Made by a program: the position numbers and the translations under genes. Below are positions 8,530 to 18,656 of a stretch of 61,947 bases of DNA, piece after piece (positions within the stretch are counted from its first letter, which is position 1; each line of letters begins with the position of its first letter). The notes below the pieces were generated by a model that made no database searches, was not told the DNA's origin, and saw only the letters and a program-made list of their open reading frames with translations. The stretch is from Chlorobiota bacterium (GTDB lineage Bacteria; Bacteroidota; Bacteroidia; Bacteroidales; F082), in contig JAADIS010000054.1 in assembly GCA_013151215.1 (NCBI GenBank), positions 1 through 61,947 on the forward strand, given 5' to 3'.

Positions 8530-9057
8530 GAAAAATTATAATAAATATTCTATTTAATCTATACTAGTTCCGCCTAGGCGGGAAACAATCAAATTACCGG
8601 CTCTAATCGAAGAGTGATATCGGTGGCCTTATGGAGGTCATCGAATAAACCTTTTATGATGTTTATTCGCCGATAAAATTAAAATCATTTATAACACAGT
8701 TAAAAATTAACTATATGATATAAGTCATTTTCATGCTTGTTTAGAAACAGTCTAATCTTTGGCATGAGCGAAATGCTGTAACCTATCATACTGGTTACCA
8801 TTTCAATAGCCCGTGTGGTTTTTGTTTCCCGCAAAGCTGCTAAGCACTTGTTATCAGCATGATGTTTAATTAGCATGTACTTTGCAAGTATCATTAAAGT
8901 TCGCTTTGGCGCAACGTCATTATGGTTTCGGATTGCACAGCATATATAACAAGCTATGCTGCAGCGAAACGAACAATTATATTTTCAGTATATTTACCAT
9001 CCGAAAATATTAGACAGGGATTAAAAAACTATCTTTACGGCACAAATCAGATTAGTC
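8530..9057. other. 528-bp divergent intergenic region without a convincing gene
   Basis: It separates the leftward cytochrome operon from the rightward isoaspartyl peptidase gene and should hold both promoters. It contains a CCGCCTAGGCGG palindrome (8570-8581), a 9-bp inverted repeat (8642-8650 with 8661-8669) and, before the peptidase gene, TATCTTTA at 9030-9037, a near match to the -7 element. A 64-codon minus-strand reading frame at 8700-8894 has no recognisable features. Confidence 0.5.
8570..8581. repeat. CCGCCTAGGCGG palindrome, member of a GCCTnAGGC family
   Basis: A perfect 12-bp palindrome in the intergenic region. Related palindromes with a GCCT(G/C)AGGC core occur at 18528-18540 and 58365-58380, also between genes. 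Confidence 0.5.
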
Positions 9058-10038
9058 ATGACAAAAATCCTCAAATTGTTAAGCTTGTTTTTACTGGCAT
9101 TAATTTTTTCTTGCTGCGAGAACAATATTATCAACGACAATCCAAAATGGGCAATAGTAATCCACGGAGGAGCCGGGACAATATTAAAGAAGAACATGAG
9201 TCCCGAGGCCGAGAAAGCCTATAAAGAAAAATTAAGCGACGCCTTAAATGCGGGATGCAATATCCTCGAAGACGGCGGGACAAGCCTCGACGCAGTTACC
9301 GCCGCAATAAATGTCATGGAGGACTCTCCTCTTTTTAACGCCGGCAAGGGGGCCGTTTTTACTGCCGAGGGCAAAAACGAGATGGACGCATCGATAATGG
9401 ACGGCTCAAACCTTATGGCCGGCGCAGTAGCGGGGGTAAGCACCGTTAAGAACCCCATACTTGCGGCAAGGGCCGTTATGGAAAAGTCGCCGCATGTGAT
9501 GCTTGCAGGTGAAGGAGCGGACGAATTTGCCAAAAGCCACGGCCTTGAAATAGTTGACAGCTCTTATTTTTTCACCCAAAGGAGATGGGAAAGCTATAAG
9601 CGCGCCAACAAAAACAAATATGGGACCGTGGGCGCCGTAGCCCTCGACAAGGACGGGAACCTGGCAGCGGCAACCTCAACAGGCGGAATGACGAACAAGA
9701 TGAAAGGCCGCATAGGCGATTCGCCGATTATTGGTGCCGGAACATACGCCGACAACAAGGGCTGTGCTGTTTCGGCAACGGGCCATGGCGAGTATTTCAT
9801 GCGGAACGTTGTTGCCTACGATATTAACGCCCTCATGAAATATTCAGGTGTTTCCTTAAAAGAAGCCGCTAATTACGTGATAATGAAAAAGTTGAAAGAC
9901 CAAGGCGGTGATGGTGGCATTATTGCCGTTGACCGGGCGGGAAACTTCGTCATGACTTTTAACACCACCGGCATGTACCGAGCCTATAAAAACTCGGCAG
10001 GATTTAGCGAAATCTTGATTTATAAATCTGATAACTAG
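9058..10038 (+). CDS. isoaspartyl peptidase / L-asparaginase, lipoprotein
   Basis: A 326-residue Ntn-hydrolase of the plant-type asparaginase (isoaspartyl aminopeptidase) family. It starts with a signal ending in LIFSC, a lipobox, so it is likely exported and lipidated. WAIVIHGGAGT opens the mature domain. GTVGAVALD contains the expected catalytic Thr (Thr190), which becomes the N-terminus of the beta chain after autocleavage. GRIGDSPIIGAGTYADN and SATGHGEY are the family's substrate-binding segments. It would remove isoaspartyl residues from peptides or hydrolyse asparagine. It stands alone between divergent and convergent neighbours. The length fits the family and no key residue is missing. 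Confidence 0.9.
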   Translation: MTKILKLLSLFLLALIFSCCENNIINDNPKWAIVIHGGAGTILKKNMSPEAEKAYKEKLSDALNAGCNILEDGGTSLDAVTAAINVMEDSPLFNAGKGAVFTAEGKNEMDASIMDGSNLMAGAVAGVSTVKNPILAARAVMEKSPHVMLAGEGADEFAKSHGLEIVDSSYFFTQRRWESYKRANKNKYGTVGAVALDKDGNLAAATSTGGMTNKMKGRIGDSPIIGAGTYADNKGCAVSATGHGEYFMRNVVAYDINALMKYSGVSLKEAANYVIMKKLKDQGGDGGIIAVDRAGNFVMTFNTTGMYRAYKNSAGFSEILIYKSDN

Positions 10039-10158
10039 TTTGTTAAATTGTATAAAATGACTTTTAACAACTTGAAAAATACTATTGAATTACAATAGGA
10101 CACTATATTTTATCAACGTCTGATTATTATAAATCACCATTCCAATAATAATCCTTGC

Positions 10159-13100
10159 CTATCTGACAAACACCTTCCGAACCTTTAATTTTTTGTTAAT
10201 AGCTAGTTTAACTATATAATATTTGTTATGGCCAGTTACGTTTATCCTGATTAATTGATTTTTCGAACTGACTGATTGCACTTTTCTTCCGAACAGGTCA
10301 AATACCTCCACATGAGCAATAGCATCCTCATCAGTTTTGTTCAGTTTTACATATATCATATTATCGTTTGCGTAAATAACTGAATTGCCCAACGGTTCAT
10401 CGTCATTTATAGCCGTGATATAATTTGTGAAATGTAATCTGAACCTATCAGGGCTTTGGTATGTTGAAGCATCAAAATAATAAACGGCTTCTTTTTTAAA
10501 GTCGATAATAGTATTGGTTTTCAAATCCTCAAGCATGATATCGTAATCCTCCATATTTGCAGTTTCGTGAAGCACCAGTTTTTGGTTACCATTCTTTCCC
10601 GCTTTAAAGTAAAGATGGGCGATTCTTGTATCGCCTTCAAGACCAGGCCAACTTAATACGCTTAAGTCGATCTCATTTTCATGCAGGTACATTTCAGGTG
10701 CTTCCCCATTTGAAAACAACTTCCCGACATCGAAACCATTATCGTATTCAAAACTTGCGTCATCAGTGAAACTTATCCAGACCTCATCTTCCATATCGTC
10801 TTTTATGCACCTGACAATTGCATAAGGAGTATCGTTTAGTGTTGGTTTTTTATAGAAACCCTGATTTGAATGCACCCTTGCTGATGTTGGGATAGTAAAA
10901 TACATATTATTGCTTTTTGCCCGGATAAAGAAACCTTGCCCACGCGGGATTATACCGTCCGTAAGGCTTCCCTGCCCTTGTGCATTGCGGTAAACATAAT
11001 TCGTAATTGCCTGATCCCAAATCCATATACTACCTTCAATGTTTGTTGTGTCCCAACCGCTCAAATCCCAGTCGAGGGCACTTGGGAAAGGGTTTCCGAC
11101 AAGGTTGTATCCGTGTGCAGAACTTGTGAAATTCAAAGTAGGGATGGAAAATACTCCATCAAGATAAACATCGCTTGAAGTAAAATTTCCGCTAAAGGTG
11201 GCAATGGTATCGGTTCCTGCCTCTACCCAAACTGCATAACCGGCGCCTGCCGGCATATATGTATCGAGCGTACTTATAAAAGTCCAGGTATCTGTAGGTT
11301 CATCATAACTTTTAAGCCAAACATCAGGATTATGGTTGAAATACAAATCGCTAGTAGTTGAGGTATCCACTGGGGATGACAAAAGGTGCCATTTGCCGGC
11401 TGTTAGGTATTGTTCAACGTTTAGATTAGCTGAACTCCTAAGAAAACCCTCGCCCATTAAGGAGGCATTGCCCGATGCAGAGGACTTAAGAGTAAGGTTC
11501 TTAGCCAGCGACAACTTAGTAAGTGTAGGGTAGTTGCTAGCCGTTGCCGAGATATTAACATCCGTCAATGCCGTTGGCAAGGTATCGTTGCCCCAGTTTG
11601 CCACAGTATACCAATCATTGCTGCTGCTACCTGTCCATGTAGCCGAGGCTGAGTTTACATTTACGTAAATATCATCAACATCTATGCCCCCGGTCCCAAT
11701 TTTACTGTTTGCATGGAATCCAAAATAGTAAACAGCTGTTGACGGGGGTGTTATATCGACAGTGGCCAGCTCATAGCTCCATGAGGTAATATTGTTGTTG
11801 GACCAGATAGGTGTAAGGTTCATTGATTCAACGGAAGGATAGTCACCATATTTTACTTCCAGGGATTCACCTCCTCCAACGGTCGTATAAACAAACGCCA
11901 ACTCATATGACACACCGGCTTGCATTGAAAAGCCGGGTGTAAAGAACCAGTCGTCGGAAGCCCTGTCCGAAGGAGTTCCAACCCCGGCCGATTGAGATCC
12001 AGAAAAAGAAGAGAAGATATTGCTTCCCCAGTCAGTTCCATCATTATTGGCGTCGTCTTCCTTATAGCACTGTGGCATTGCCGGAGCAGTAATCCCTTCA
12101 AAACTTTCGAAATAAGGAAGACTTACGGGGCTACATGGAGTTGAAAAGGTTTCAGGGCCGGACCATTCGCTAAAGTTTCCACTGCCGCAAGATGAGCGCA
12201 CATACCAATCGTAAGTTGAACTTGCGCTCAAACCTGTAACACTGAATGGATTTGTGGTAACTCCAATAACGGAAGTTCCGGTCCCCTGGCTAAAACCTGT
12301 TGCGCCATATTCTATGTCCCAGACTGTGGCATTTCCTTTTTCAGTCCATTTGAATTTGGCCGTGGTAGCGGTAATGTTCTGTGTCCACAACGAATCGGGA
12401 TAAATACCAGGGCAAGCGTTGTCTTCAAGAAGGATATCATCTATATACCAGCCTTCATCTACACCTCCAACATTGCTGGTTATATAAAACCGTATCTTAA
12501 CTTTTTTATATTTATAAGTGTCGAGGGCATACACCTCTTTTTTCCACCATGTATTATCGGCAGGAGTTCCCGACCATGTTCCGTAGGAATTTTCATCAAA
12601 GCGTTGATATGCCGAATAATTAGTTGCCGAGCCTCCATAATACTTTGTGGGCAGGGTTACCCATGATGAGCCATTATCGGTAGAAATCTGGACTTTGCAA
12701 AAGTCCCCGTCGTTGTTTATCTTGGCTATATGCCAAAAACTAAGTACCGGATAACTGGCAGAGGAGAGATCAACATAAGAAGCCATCTCAAGATAATTGC
12801 TGTTTAGGTCAGAATAGTTATTATAAGCACTTTTACTGCCTCCGTGCTTTAGGCTGGTATTTGAAACAAAATCAACATCGTTTCCCGACGGGTTGACAAA
12901 TTTTACGAATCCGCTCTCAAAGTCTTCCGAAACAGGCAATGTAAAAGGTACTGTGGTCGTAGTAAAGGTGTTCAGCCCTGTCCAGGAACTGTATACAGTT
13001 GGTGTTCCTCCACAGTTTTTCCTCACATACCAGTCGTAATTAGTAGATACCGTCAAACCCGTTATTGTATAAGTTGTGTCTGTAAGGCCGGTAACACTTG

Positions 13101-15555
13101 TTCCTGTGCCTTGGGCAAATCCTTCAGGCCCATACTCGACTTCCCAAGTAGGGCTAGAAAGTTGGTTGAGCCAAGAAACAACAGCCGTCGTTCCGCTTGG
13201 GTTGCTAACTGGTCCCTGTGGTGGGGCACAAGCAACTCCAGACTCCTCTATCTTTACATCGTCGATCAAAACGCCATATCCCCCATAGCTGGGGCCGCTT
13301 TTAAATGCAATATATGATTGGGATGTGTTGTTTGGCAAGACAATGGTATCATGAGTCCATGAAGTTTTTTTTACCTGATAGGTTTTAAGTGTAATCCACG
13401 AAGCATTTTCAGCCGCTTTATACAATACCGAGAATTCATCATAGCCGGTTGAATTACCGTCCTGGATATACCAGAAATCCAGTTGAGGGGTTGTAAGGGA
13501 ACTTAAGTCGAATTTAGGCAATACCAAACTAGTCAGGGCACTGTTTTTCTGAAAGAAAGCATTATAGGTGCCCGAATGAGCACTGTTGTGTAAACCGGTA
13601 AACCCATCGTCGCCCGTAACAAACTGCCAGTCCTCGTTATAGATGTTATCATACACCTGCGACCAGCATGTTGGGATGCTACCACTGTTCTCAAAACCTT
13701 CGGTCCATGGGAAAGTACTTACAGTACAACTTGATGTAATATTTATATATGAAGTCCTAGTTAGCGTATCATTTGTGCTGCCGTCCCCAATAATGAGTGT
13801 AACCGAATAAGTACCCGGACTTGTAAATTGAACCCATGGGTTTTGGGAACTGGAGGATGTACCACCTGTATAAGTTACCGTTGAGGGACTGAACGACCAA
13901 GACCATGTGCTCGGGTTTCCATAAGAGATATCGTTAAGCTTAATGGTGACATTCACTTCCGTTTCAACAGTGTTTGCAATGAAATCGGCAGTTAGTCCGT
14001 AGGGGCCGAATTTAAACTTCGAAACTTTAGTTTTGGGAGTAGCAGCCACATATTGATTGGTATACCAAAACACCGAATCGTTGGAAGGGTCGACGGAAAT
14101 ATTGGAATAATCGCCCCAACGGTGTGAACTTGACTGAAGAACACTTCCGCTATAAATTGTTTCTTCGGCAATATCGAGTGTTCCGTTTGCGGCAGCATGT
14201 GCCGAAGGGCTTTGTGCTGCATATCTTATTCCCGGATATGTTGAACTCCCTGTAATGGAGTATCCCAGGGCAATGCGTTGGTTTGAATTCATACTTATAC
14301 TACCAACCCATCGGTCATCGCTATCAGGTGAATAAGTTCCTTGCTGATATATTTCCCAATCTCCATCCGTTTTAATTAATTCATACCATCTTATCCCAAC
14401 ACCAGAACTACCATCAACATTATGGCAACAAACAATGGTTTGATAGTTGAAATTAGCAGTAGAAAAGTTTCTGTAAACAGGTTTGTTCATTATATAAGAT
14501 GCAAGCCCGTCAAGGCTGTAACCTCCCGGTTGAACCGGGTCGCTGGCAGGTGTAAAACTAGCAACGTCGAGAGCCTGTATGCGGCTAAAGGTGGAATTGG
14601 AGATATTATTCCAATCCACGTCCATTTCATATATCCACAACTGATCTTTTACTCCCCATTGCGCATCGCAAATTGCCGTGAACAAAGCCGGGCTACCGGC
14701 AGCCGCAAAATCCCCTTCATTATCTATGGGGGCAGCAATGGAATAAGTAACATTTGGCCTGTCGGGATTAATAAAACCAACCATCCTAGCACTTTTGCCC
14801 AAAAGCATTTTATCCCTTTCAACGGCAAATACATCCTCTTGGTCCTGAGTATTGTTTCCAATTTTATCAATTCCTATATAATAGCCGTCGCGCCATATGC
14901 CATATTTTGGGTAATCCGGCCAATCGTCAACATCGAATGAATAGGAATACCATGCCCCCAAAGGATTGGATGTTTGAGAAACCGCCATCATAAGATAATC
15001 GTTATCACCACTTTTCGACATTTCCGTAATCAACCATCTATTGGCTTTTTCGTCATACATGACAATAGGGTCGCCATCGTTGGAAGTCGCACCGGGTAAA
15101 CCGGTAAAAAGTGTGTTTAGGGCTATAGGACCGGCTTTACGGTTGCCGTTCTTGTCGTAAACCGAGAATGTGGCATTAACTGCCTGCACATAATAATTAG
15201 AATCGACGGACCCTGTGGCATCTGATGGATATCCGGCACTTTGAGCCCCTTCAAAAGTCAACAATGGGCTGTTGCTACCCCTGTTTTGAGGCATGAAATC
15301 CTGCAAAACAGGATCGCTTTCACGTTCATATTCAATATGTTCTTTCTTTTTTAGTTTCTGTTCCGAAAGTTTTCTTCTGCCTTCCTCAAGCATAAGTTGC
15401 CATTCTTTTTCCGTAACGGCTTCCATCTCACTCACCTTTGCCGACATTACAGCCTTGGATTCATAAACAAAAGTCGTACGGGCAACCTTTTTGCTTTGGG
15501 CGTTCAAAACATTTAACAGTCCTATTGCTAAAATCACAGTCAATTGTAGTCGCAT
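10159..15555 (-). CDS. giant secreted modular protein with PKD, anchor-J and FN3 repeats and a T9SS-like sorting tail
   Basis: A 1798-residue secreted protein. A signal peptide (residues 1-19) is followed by a long region (about 80-510) that may be a beta-propeller-like domain. Next come a PKD-like domain (about 520-610), then alternating 'choice-of-anchor J'/MAM-like jelly-roll units (each opening with PWTEGFEN, VSEDFESG or PYFESFEG) and fibronectin III units (WEVEYGPEGFAQGTGTSVTG and WDIEYGATGFSQGTGTSVIG), up to about 1330. A further beta-rich domain precedes the last ~80 residues (VYANDNMIYVKLNKT ... VKLAINKKLKVRKVFVR), which look like a type-A T9SS C-terminal sorting domain. It should be exported across the outer membrane and attached at the surface. 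No catalytic motif is evident; adhesion or matrix binding is inferred. Confidence 0.8.
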   Translation of the reverse strand: MRLQLTVILAIGLLNVLNAQSKKVARTTFVYESKAVMSAKVSEMEAVTEKEWQLMLEEGRRKLSEQKLKKKEHIEYERESDPVLQDFMPQNRGSNSPLLTFEGAQSAGYPSDATGSVDSNYYVQAVNATFSVYDKNGNRKAGPIALNTLFTGLPGATSNDGDPIVMYDEKANRWLITEMSKSGDNDYLMMAVSQTSNPLGAWYSYSFDVDDWPDYPKYGIWRDGYYIGIDKIGNNTQDQEDVFAVERDKMLLGKSARMVGFINPDRPNVTYSIAAPIDNEGDFAAAGSPALFTAICDAQWGVKDQLWIYEMDVDWNNISNSTFSRIQALDVASFTPASDPVQPGGYSLDGLASYIMNKPVYRNFSTANFNYQTIVCCHNVDGSSGVGIRWYELIKTDGDWEIYQQGTYSPDSDDRWVGSISMNSNQRIALGYSITGSSTYPGIRYAAQSPSAHAAANGTLDIAEETIYSGSVLQSSSHRWGDYSNISVDPSNDSVFWYTNQYVAATPKTKVSKFKFGPYGLTADFIANTVETEVNVTIKLNDISYGNPSTWSWSFSPSTVTYTGGTSSSSQNPWVQFTSPGTYSVTLIIGDGSTNDTLTRTSYINITSSCTVSTFPWTEGFENSGSIPTCWSQVYDNIYNEDWQFVTGDDGFTGLHNSAHSGTYNAFFQKNSALTSLVLPKFDLSSLTTPQLDFWYIQDGNSTGYDEFSVLYKAAENASWITLKTYQVKKTSWTHDTIVLPNNTSQSYIAFKSGPSYGGYGVLIDDVKIEESGVACAPPQGPVSNPSGTTAVVSWLNQLSSPTWEVEYGPEGFAQGTGTSVTGLTDTTYTITGLTVSTNYDWYVRKNCGGTPTVYSSWTGLNTFTTTTVPFTLPVSEDFESGFVKFVNPSGNDVDFVSNTSLKHGGSKSAYNNYSDLNSNYLEMASYVDLSSASYPVLSFWHIAKINNDGDFCKVQISTDNGSSWVTLPTKYYGGSATNYSAYQRFDENSYGTWSGTPADNTWWKKEVYALDTYKYKKVKIRFYITSNVGGVDEGWYIDDILLEDNACPGIYPDSLWTQNITATTAKFKWTEKGNATVWDIEYGATGFSQGTGTSVIGVTTNPFSVTGLSASSTYDWYVRSSCGSGNFSEWSGPETFSTPCSPVSLPYFESFEGITAPAMPQCYKEDDANNDGTDWGSNIFSSFSGSQSAGVGTPSDRASDDWFFTPGFSMQAGVSYELAFVYTTVGGGESLEVKYGDYPSVESMNLTPIWSNNNITSWSYELATVDITPPSTAVYYFGFHANSKIGTGGIDVDDIYVNVNSASATWTGSSSNDWYTVANWGNDTLPTALTDVNISATASNYPTLTKLSLAKNLTLKSSASGNASLMGEGFLRSSANLNVEQYLTAGKWHLLSSPVDTSTTSDLYFNHNPDVWLKSYDEPTDTWTFISTLDTYMPAGAGYAVWVEAGTDTIATFSGNFTSSDVYLDGVFSIPTLNFTSSAHGYNLVGNPFPSALDWDLSGWDTTNIEGSIWIWDQAITNYVYRNAQGQGSLTDGIIPRGQGFFIRAKSNNMYFTIPTSARVHSNQGFYKKPTLNDTPYAIVRCIKDDMEDEVWISFTDDASFEYDNGFDVGKLFSNGEAPEMYLHENEIDLSVLSWPGLEGDTRIAHLYFKAGKNGNQKLVLHETANMEDYDIMLEDLKTNTIIDFKKEAVYYFDASTYQSPDRFRLHFTNYITAINDDEPLGNSVIYANDNMIYVKLNKTDEDAIAHVEVFDLFGRKVQSVSSKNQLIRINVTGHNKYYIVKLAINKKLKVRKVFVR

Positions 15556-15688
15556 CTTTTTGATGTTTTAAAAATTAAAAGTTTACATATTTAAATCATA
15601 GCGAAGCTATATCTAAAACTTCTGTTATAAAAGGGTAATCATACCAAATTGGCTAAGTAATTTCATTATTTAACACTAGGTAAAATAC

Positions 15689-18499
15689 CTATTTTTTGTT
15701 TTCCAATATCTCTATTCTTTTCATTAGATCATTGATAGTTGATTTCTGATTTTCTATGGTTTTTGCCATTTGTTCATCCCTTATGTTTAATTCTTGTACG
15801 GCTTTTACCAACGGCACTACAAACTGAGCATAGCTCACGCTATACATTCCCAGATTATCTTTGGCTTTTTGCACACCACTGAAGTCATAACCGGATTCTT
15901 TGGCGGCTTGTTCTACCTCCTGGGCAATAAAACCAGTCATTTTAAGCTTCTCTATATCATACTTTTCAGGCCAGTCAATTTCATCTTTTGTTTTATCACC
16001 CCTTTTTATTATTTCGTTCATTTTATGAATGTCAAGATTATAAGTTACCGGTCGTAAGCGGTTTATGAAATCCAAACCGGCAACATTTTCCTGAACATTG
16101 GTTTTGATACGTTTATCGCTATATGTGCTCCATGTTACTTGTCCACCAATCCATGTAACGCTGATATTCCCTATTTCCACACGGTTACTTGTCTCACTTA
16201 TTCCTCCAGAACCGACTCCCAGGCAGGTAGTATTATTTAAGTCGGACGAGGTGAAATACGCAACTTTTCCTATTGCTGTATTAAAGTTTCCTGTTGTATT
16301 ACTATTCAAGGCCAAATACCCGTATGCCGTATTATTGTCTCCTGTCGTATTAGCAGTTAATGCACCATATCCGGTTGCCGTATTTTGGATTCCTGTTGTA
16401 TTATTATACAAGGCTTCATAGCCGGATGCCGTATTGTCGTTTCCTGTTGTATTACGATACAACGCCAAAAATCCGTATGCCGAATTGCCGTTTCCTGTTG
16501 TATTATCAGGCAACGCACTATATCCGTATGCCGTATTAAAGCTTCCTGTTGTATTACTATACAACGCACCAGATCCCGATGCCGTATTGTCTGTTCCTGT
16601 CGTATTACTATACAATGCATCAAATCCGGATGCCGTATTGTCGGCTCCTGTCGTATTACTATATAATGCATTAATCCCGTGTGCTGTATTGTATTCTCCC
16701 GTCGTATTACTGTACAATGCATCAAATCCCGATGCTAAGTTGTATTTTCCAGTAGTATTACTATACAAAGCCTCAAATCCCAATGCTGTATTATATTTTC
16801 CAGTCGTATTTCTTCTCAATGCCTGATATCCTATGGCAATATTGCTATCTGCTTTATTATATTCGAGAGCCCTATATCCAATGGCAACATTTGCAGTTGC
16901 CGTGTCGGAAGAAGATAGGGCAAAGTTACCGATAGCAACATTATTATTTCCGGTAGTATTGGCAAAAAGAGCCGAAACCCCGTTGGCAACATTGTTTATG
17001 CCGGTAGTATTGCCTTGAAGCGAAGAATTACCACTTGCCACGTTATTTGTTCCTGTTGTATTAGCACTAAGGGCAAACTTGCCAAATGCGGTATTTAAGT
17101 TGCCTGTAGTATTTGATTGCAATGCTTTAAATCCCGCAGCCGTGTTATCTGTTCCCGTTGTATTCAACTTAAGCGCCGCATTACCAAAAGCAGTATTATT
17201 ATACCCTGTAGAATTGGTAGCCAATGCTGTATTTCCCATAGCAACATTATAACTACCCGTGGTGTTTGCCTGTAAAGCAAAAGTACCGAATGCCGTATTA
17301 AAACTGGCTGTAGTGTTTGCGTTCAAAGCATGATAGCCACTTGCTGTATTAAAGCTTCCCATGGTATTATAATAAAGAGCCGAGTCACCTGTAGCAGTGT
17401 TTCCGATACCTGTTGTATTATATGCCAATGCTGCTGTACCTATGGCCGTATTGCTATAACCGCTAGTATTGAAATAGAGTGCCAAATAACCATTGGCGAC
17501 ATTGGAACTACCTGTTGAATTTGTGTATAATGAATTGCTTCCCGAAGCAGTATTATAATTACCGCTAGTATTGGAGAATAAGGCACCCATACCTGTGGCC
17601 GTATTTGAGTTGCCGATAGTGGTGGAGTACAAAGCATTCTTTCCCATAGCCGTATTGGAATTTCCTGTTGTGTTTTTATAAAGAGCCAAACTTCCGGTGG
17701 CCGTATTCGAATAACCGGTAGAATTAGAGAACAGCGTTTTTGAACCCAGGGCAGTGTTGGAATATAATCCTGAAGTATTTGTAATCTGGTTAAATAATGC
17801 ACTATCGCCAACGGCAACAAGATGATCTCCCTTTTGACTTAGGTATAAAGCCGACTTACCGATAGCTATATTTGAATTGCCCGTTGTATTGTTTAACAAA
17901 GCCAAATAACCAATTGCCACATTAGCATCCCCACTAGTGTTGTTTTGCATGCTCGACATACCTACTGCCGTATTTTTATTGCCGCTAGTATTTGAAACTA
18001 GTACGGAAGCCCCTATACCTGTGTTATAGTTTCCAAGAGTATTACTATTTAAAGTATTGTACCCTACAGCACTATTATAAGCACCAGAGGTGTTCCATGA
18101 AAATGAGTATGTGCCCAGGCCGGTATTTCTGTTATTCGACCCATCATCACTTTGACCTGAAAGATCTCCGAGATAAATGCTTTCACCTGTTGACAGCCCG
18201 TCTGCAAGATCATTGATGGAAAAAAGCTCGGCACCGATAGTTACCCATGCTGTTCCATTATAATAATAAAAACCCTTTGTATTATCAGTTTGATAAACCA
18301 TAAGCCCGGTAGCCGGGGAACTTATTGCATCCCGCTGGCTTTTTGTGAGCCTTGGGATAAGGACGCCCTTAGCCGAACTTTTAATATCAAGCATTGCCGA
18401 ACTTGAAGCAGCACTACCATCAGTATTTATTGCAACCTGTGAGAAAATGGCATTCAACCCTATCGTAAGAAATGCAACAATGAGAAGAAAATGTTTCAT
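15689..18499 (-). CDS. fibre protein 1: 17-residue beta-roll repeats with S74 chaperone tail
   Basis: A 936-residue surface fibre candidate. It has a signal peptide, then a Bacteroidota-type N-terminal module (GVLIPRLTKSQRDAISSPATG). About 32 tandem 17-residue units with consensus NTTGxxNTAxGxxALYS span roughly residues 130-770. The pattern resembles left-handed beta-roll heads of trimeric adhesins. From S794 comes an S74-type intramolecular chaperone domain (SDKRIKTN ... FIAQEVEQ), keeping the Ser-x4-Lys dyad (S794, K799) used for autocleavage in phage tail spikes, then a C-terminal coiled coil. One irregular unit carries LVAVGDSALF. Family knowledge suggests a homotrimeric fibre whose tail guides folding; trimer and cleavage are inferred. 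It is divergent from the hybrid regulator at 18747 and shares a putative control region with it. Confidence 0.8.
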   Translation of the reverse strand: MKHFLLIVAFLTIGLNAIFSQVAINTDGSAASSSAMLDIKSSAKGVLIPRLTKSQRDAISSPATGLMVYQTDNTKGFYYYNGTAWVTIGAELFSINDLADGLSTGESIYLGDLSGQSDDGSNNRNTGLGTYSFSWNTSGAYNSAVGYNTLNSNTLGNYNTGIGASVLVSNTSGNKNTAVGMSSMQNNTSGDANVAIGYLALLNNTTGNSNIAIGKSALYLSQKGDHLVAVGDSALFNQITNTSGLYSNTALGSKTLFSNSTGYSNTATGSLALYKNTTGNSNTAMGKNALYSTTIGNSNTATGMGALFSNTSGNYNTASGSNSLYTNSTGSSNVANGYLALYFNTSGYSNTAIGTAALAYNTTGIGNTATGDSALYYNTMGSFNTASGYHALNANTTASFNTAFGTFALQANTTGSYNVAMGNTALATNSTGYNNTAFGNAALKLNTTGTDNTAAGFKALQSNTTGNLNTAFGKFALSANTTGTNNVASGNSSLQGNTTGINNVANGVSALFANTTGNNNVAIGNFALSSSDTATANVAIGYRALEYNKADSNIAIGYQALRRNTTGKYNTALGFEALYSNTTGKYNLASGFDALYSNTTGEYNTAHGINALYSNTTGADNTASGFDALYSNTTGTDNTASGSGALYSNTTGSFNTAYGYSALPDNTTGNGNSAYGFLALYRNTTGNDNTASGYEALYNNTTGIQNTATGYGALTANTTGDNNTAYGYLALNSNTTGNFNTAIGKVAYFTSSDLNNTTCLGVGSGGISETSNRVEIGNISVTWIGGQVTWSTYSDKRIKTNVQENVAGLDFINRLRPVTYNLDIHKMNEIIKRGDKTKDEIDWPEKYDIEKLKMTGFIAQEVEQAAKESGYDFSGVQKAKDNLGMYSVSYAQFVVPLVKAVQELNIRDEQMAKTIENQKSTINDLMKRIEILENKK

Positions 18500-18527
18500 A
18501 TATTTTTATTTTTTTAATTAGATCAGT

Positions 18528-18540
18528 CTGCCTGAGGCAG
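18528..18540. repeat. CTGCCTGAGGCAG imperfect palindrome
   Basis: A 13-nt sequence with 6-bp arms around a central G. It lies 29 bp upstream of the fibre 1 start codon, in its probable 5' untranslated region. It belongs to the same GCCTnAGGC group as 8570-8581 and 58365-58380. Confidence 0.45.
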
Positions 18541-18624
18541 GCAAACATACAATTGCATATTTGCCTGCTTATTCCGGCCAAATCAAATTTCCTACCTTTG
18601 ATTTTCTTTATTAAATCACTGGCA

Positions 18625-18632
18625 CAAAAGTA
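18625..18632 (-). promoter_or_regulatory. candidate -7 element for fibre 1
   Basis: Reading leftward this is TACTTTTG, an exact TAnnTTTG. It would start transcription near 18620 and give a leader of about 120 nt containing the palindrome at 18528. No good TTG was found at the proper distance, so the call is weak alone. The direct repeat at 18657-18691 lies immediately upstream, where an activator could act. Confidence 0.35.
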
Positions 18633-18656
18633 TCTATCGACTATGGCCCTTATGTT

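Noticed and set aside
8700-8894. 64-codon minus-strand reading frame in the divergent intergenic region
   Set aside because: No recognisable motif, signal or promoter; composition is like the surrounding non-coding DNA.
16357-16826. Several long plus- and minus-strand frames inside the fibre 1 repeats
   Set aside because: They are by-products of 51-bp coding repeats, which keep all frames open; the minus-strand fibre frame has the signal peptide and the S74 end.
15689-18499. S74 'tail fibre' domain as evidence for a prophage
   Set aside because: No capsid, terminase, portal or integrase gene nearby; the N-terminus has a bacterial signal peptide and the genes lie among surface and signalling genes.
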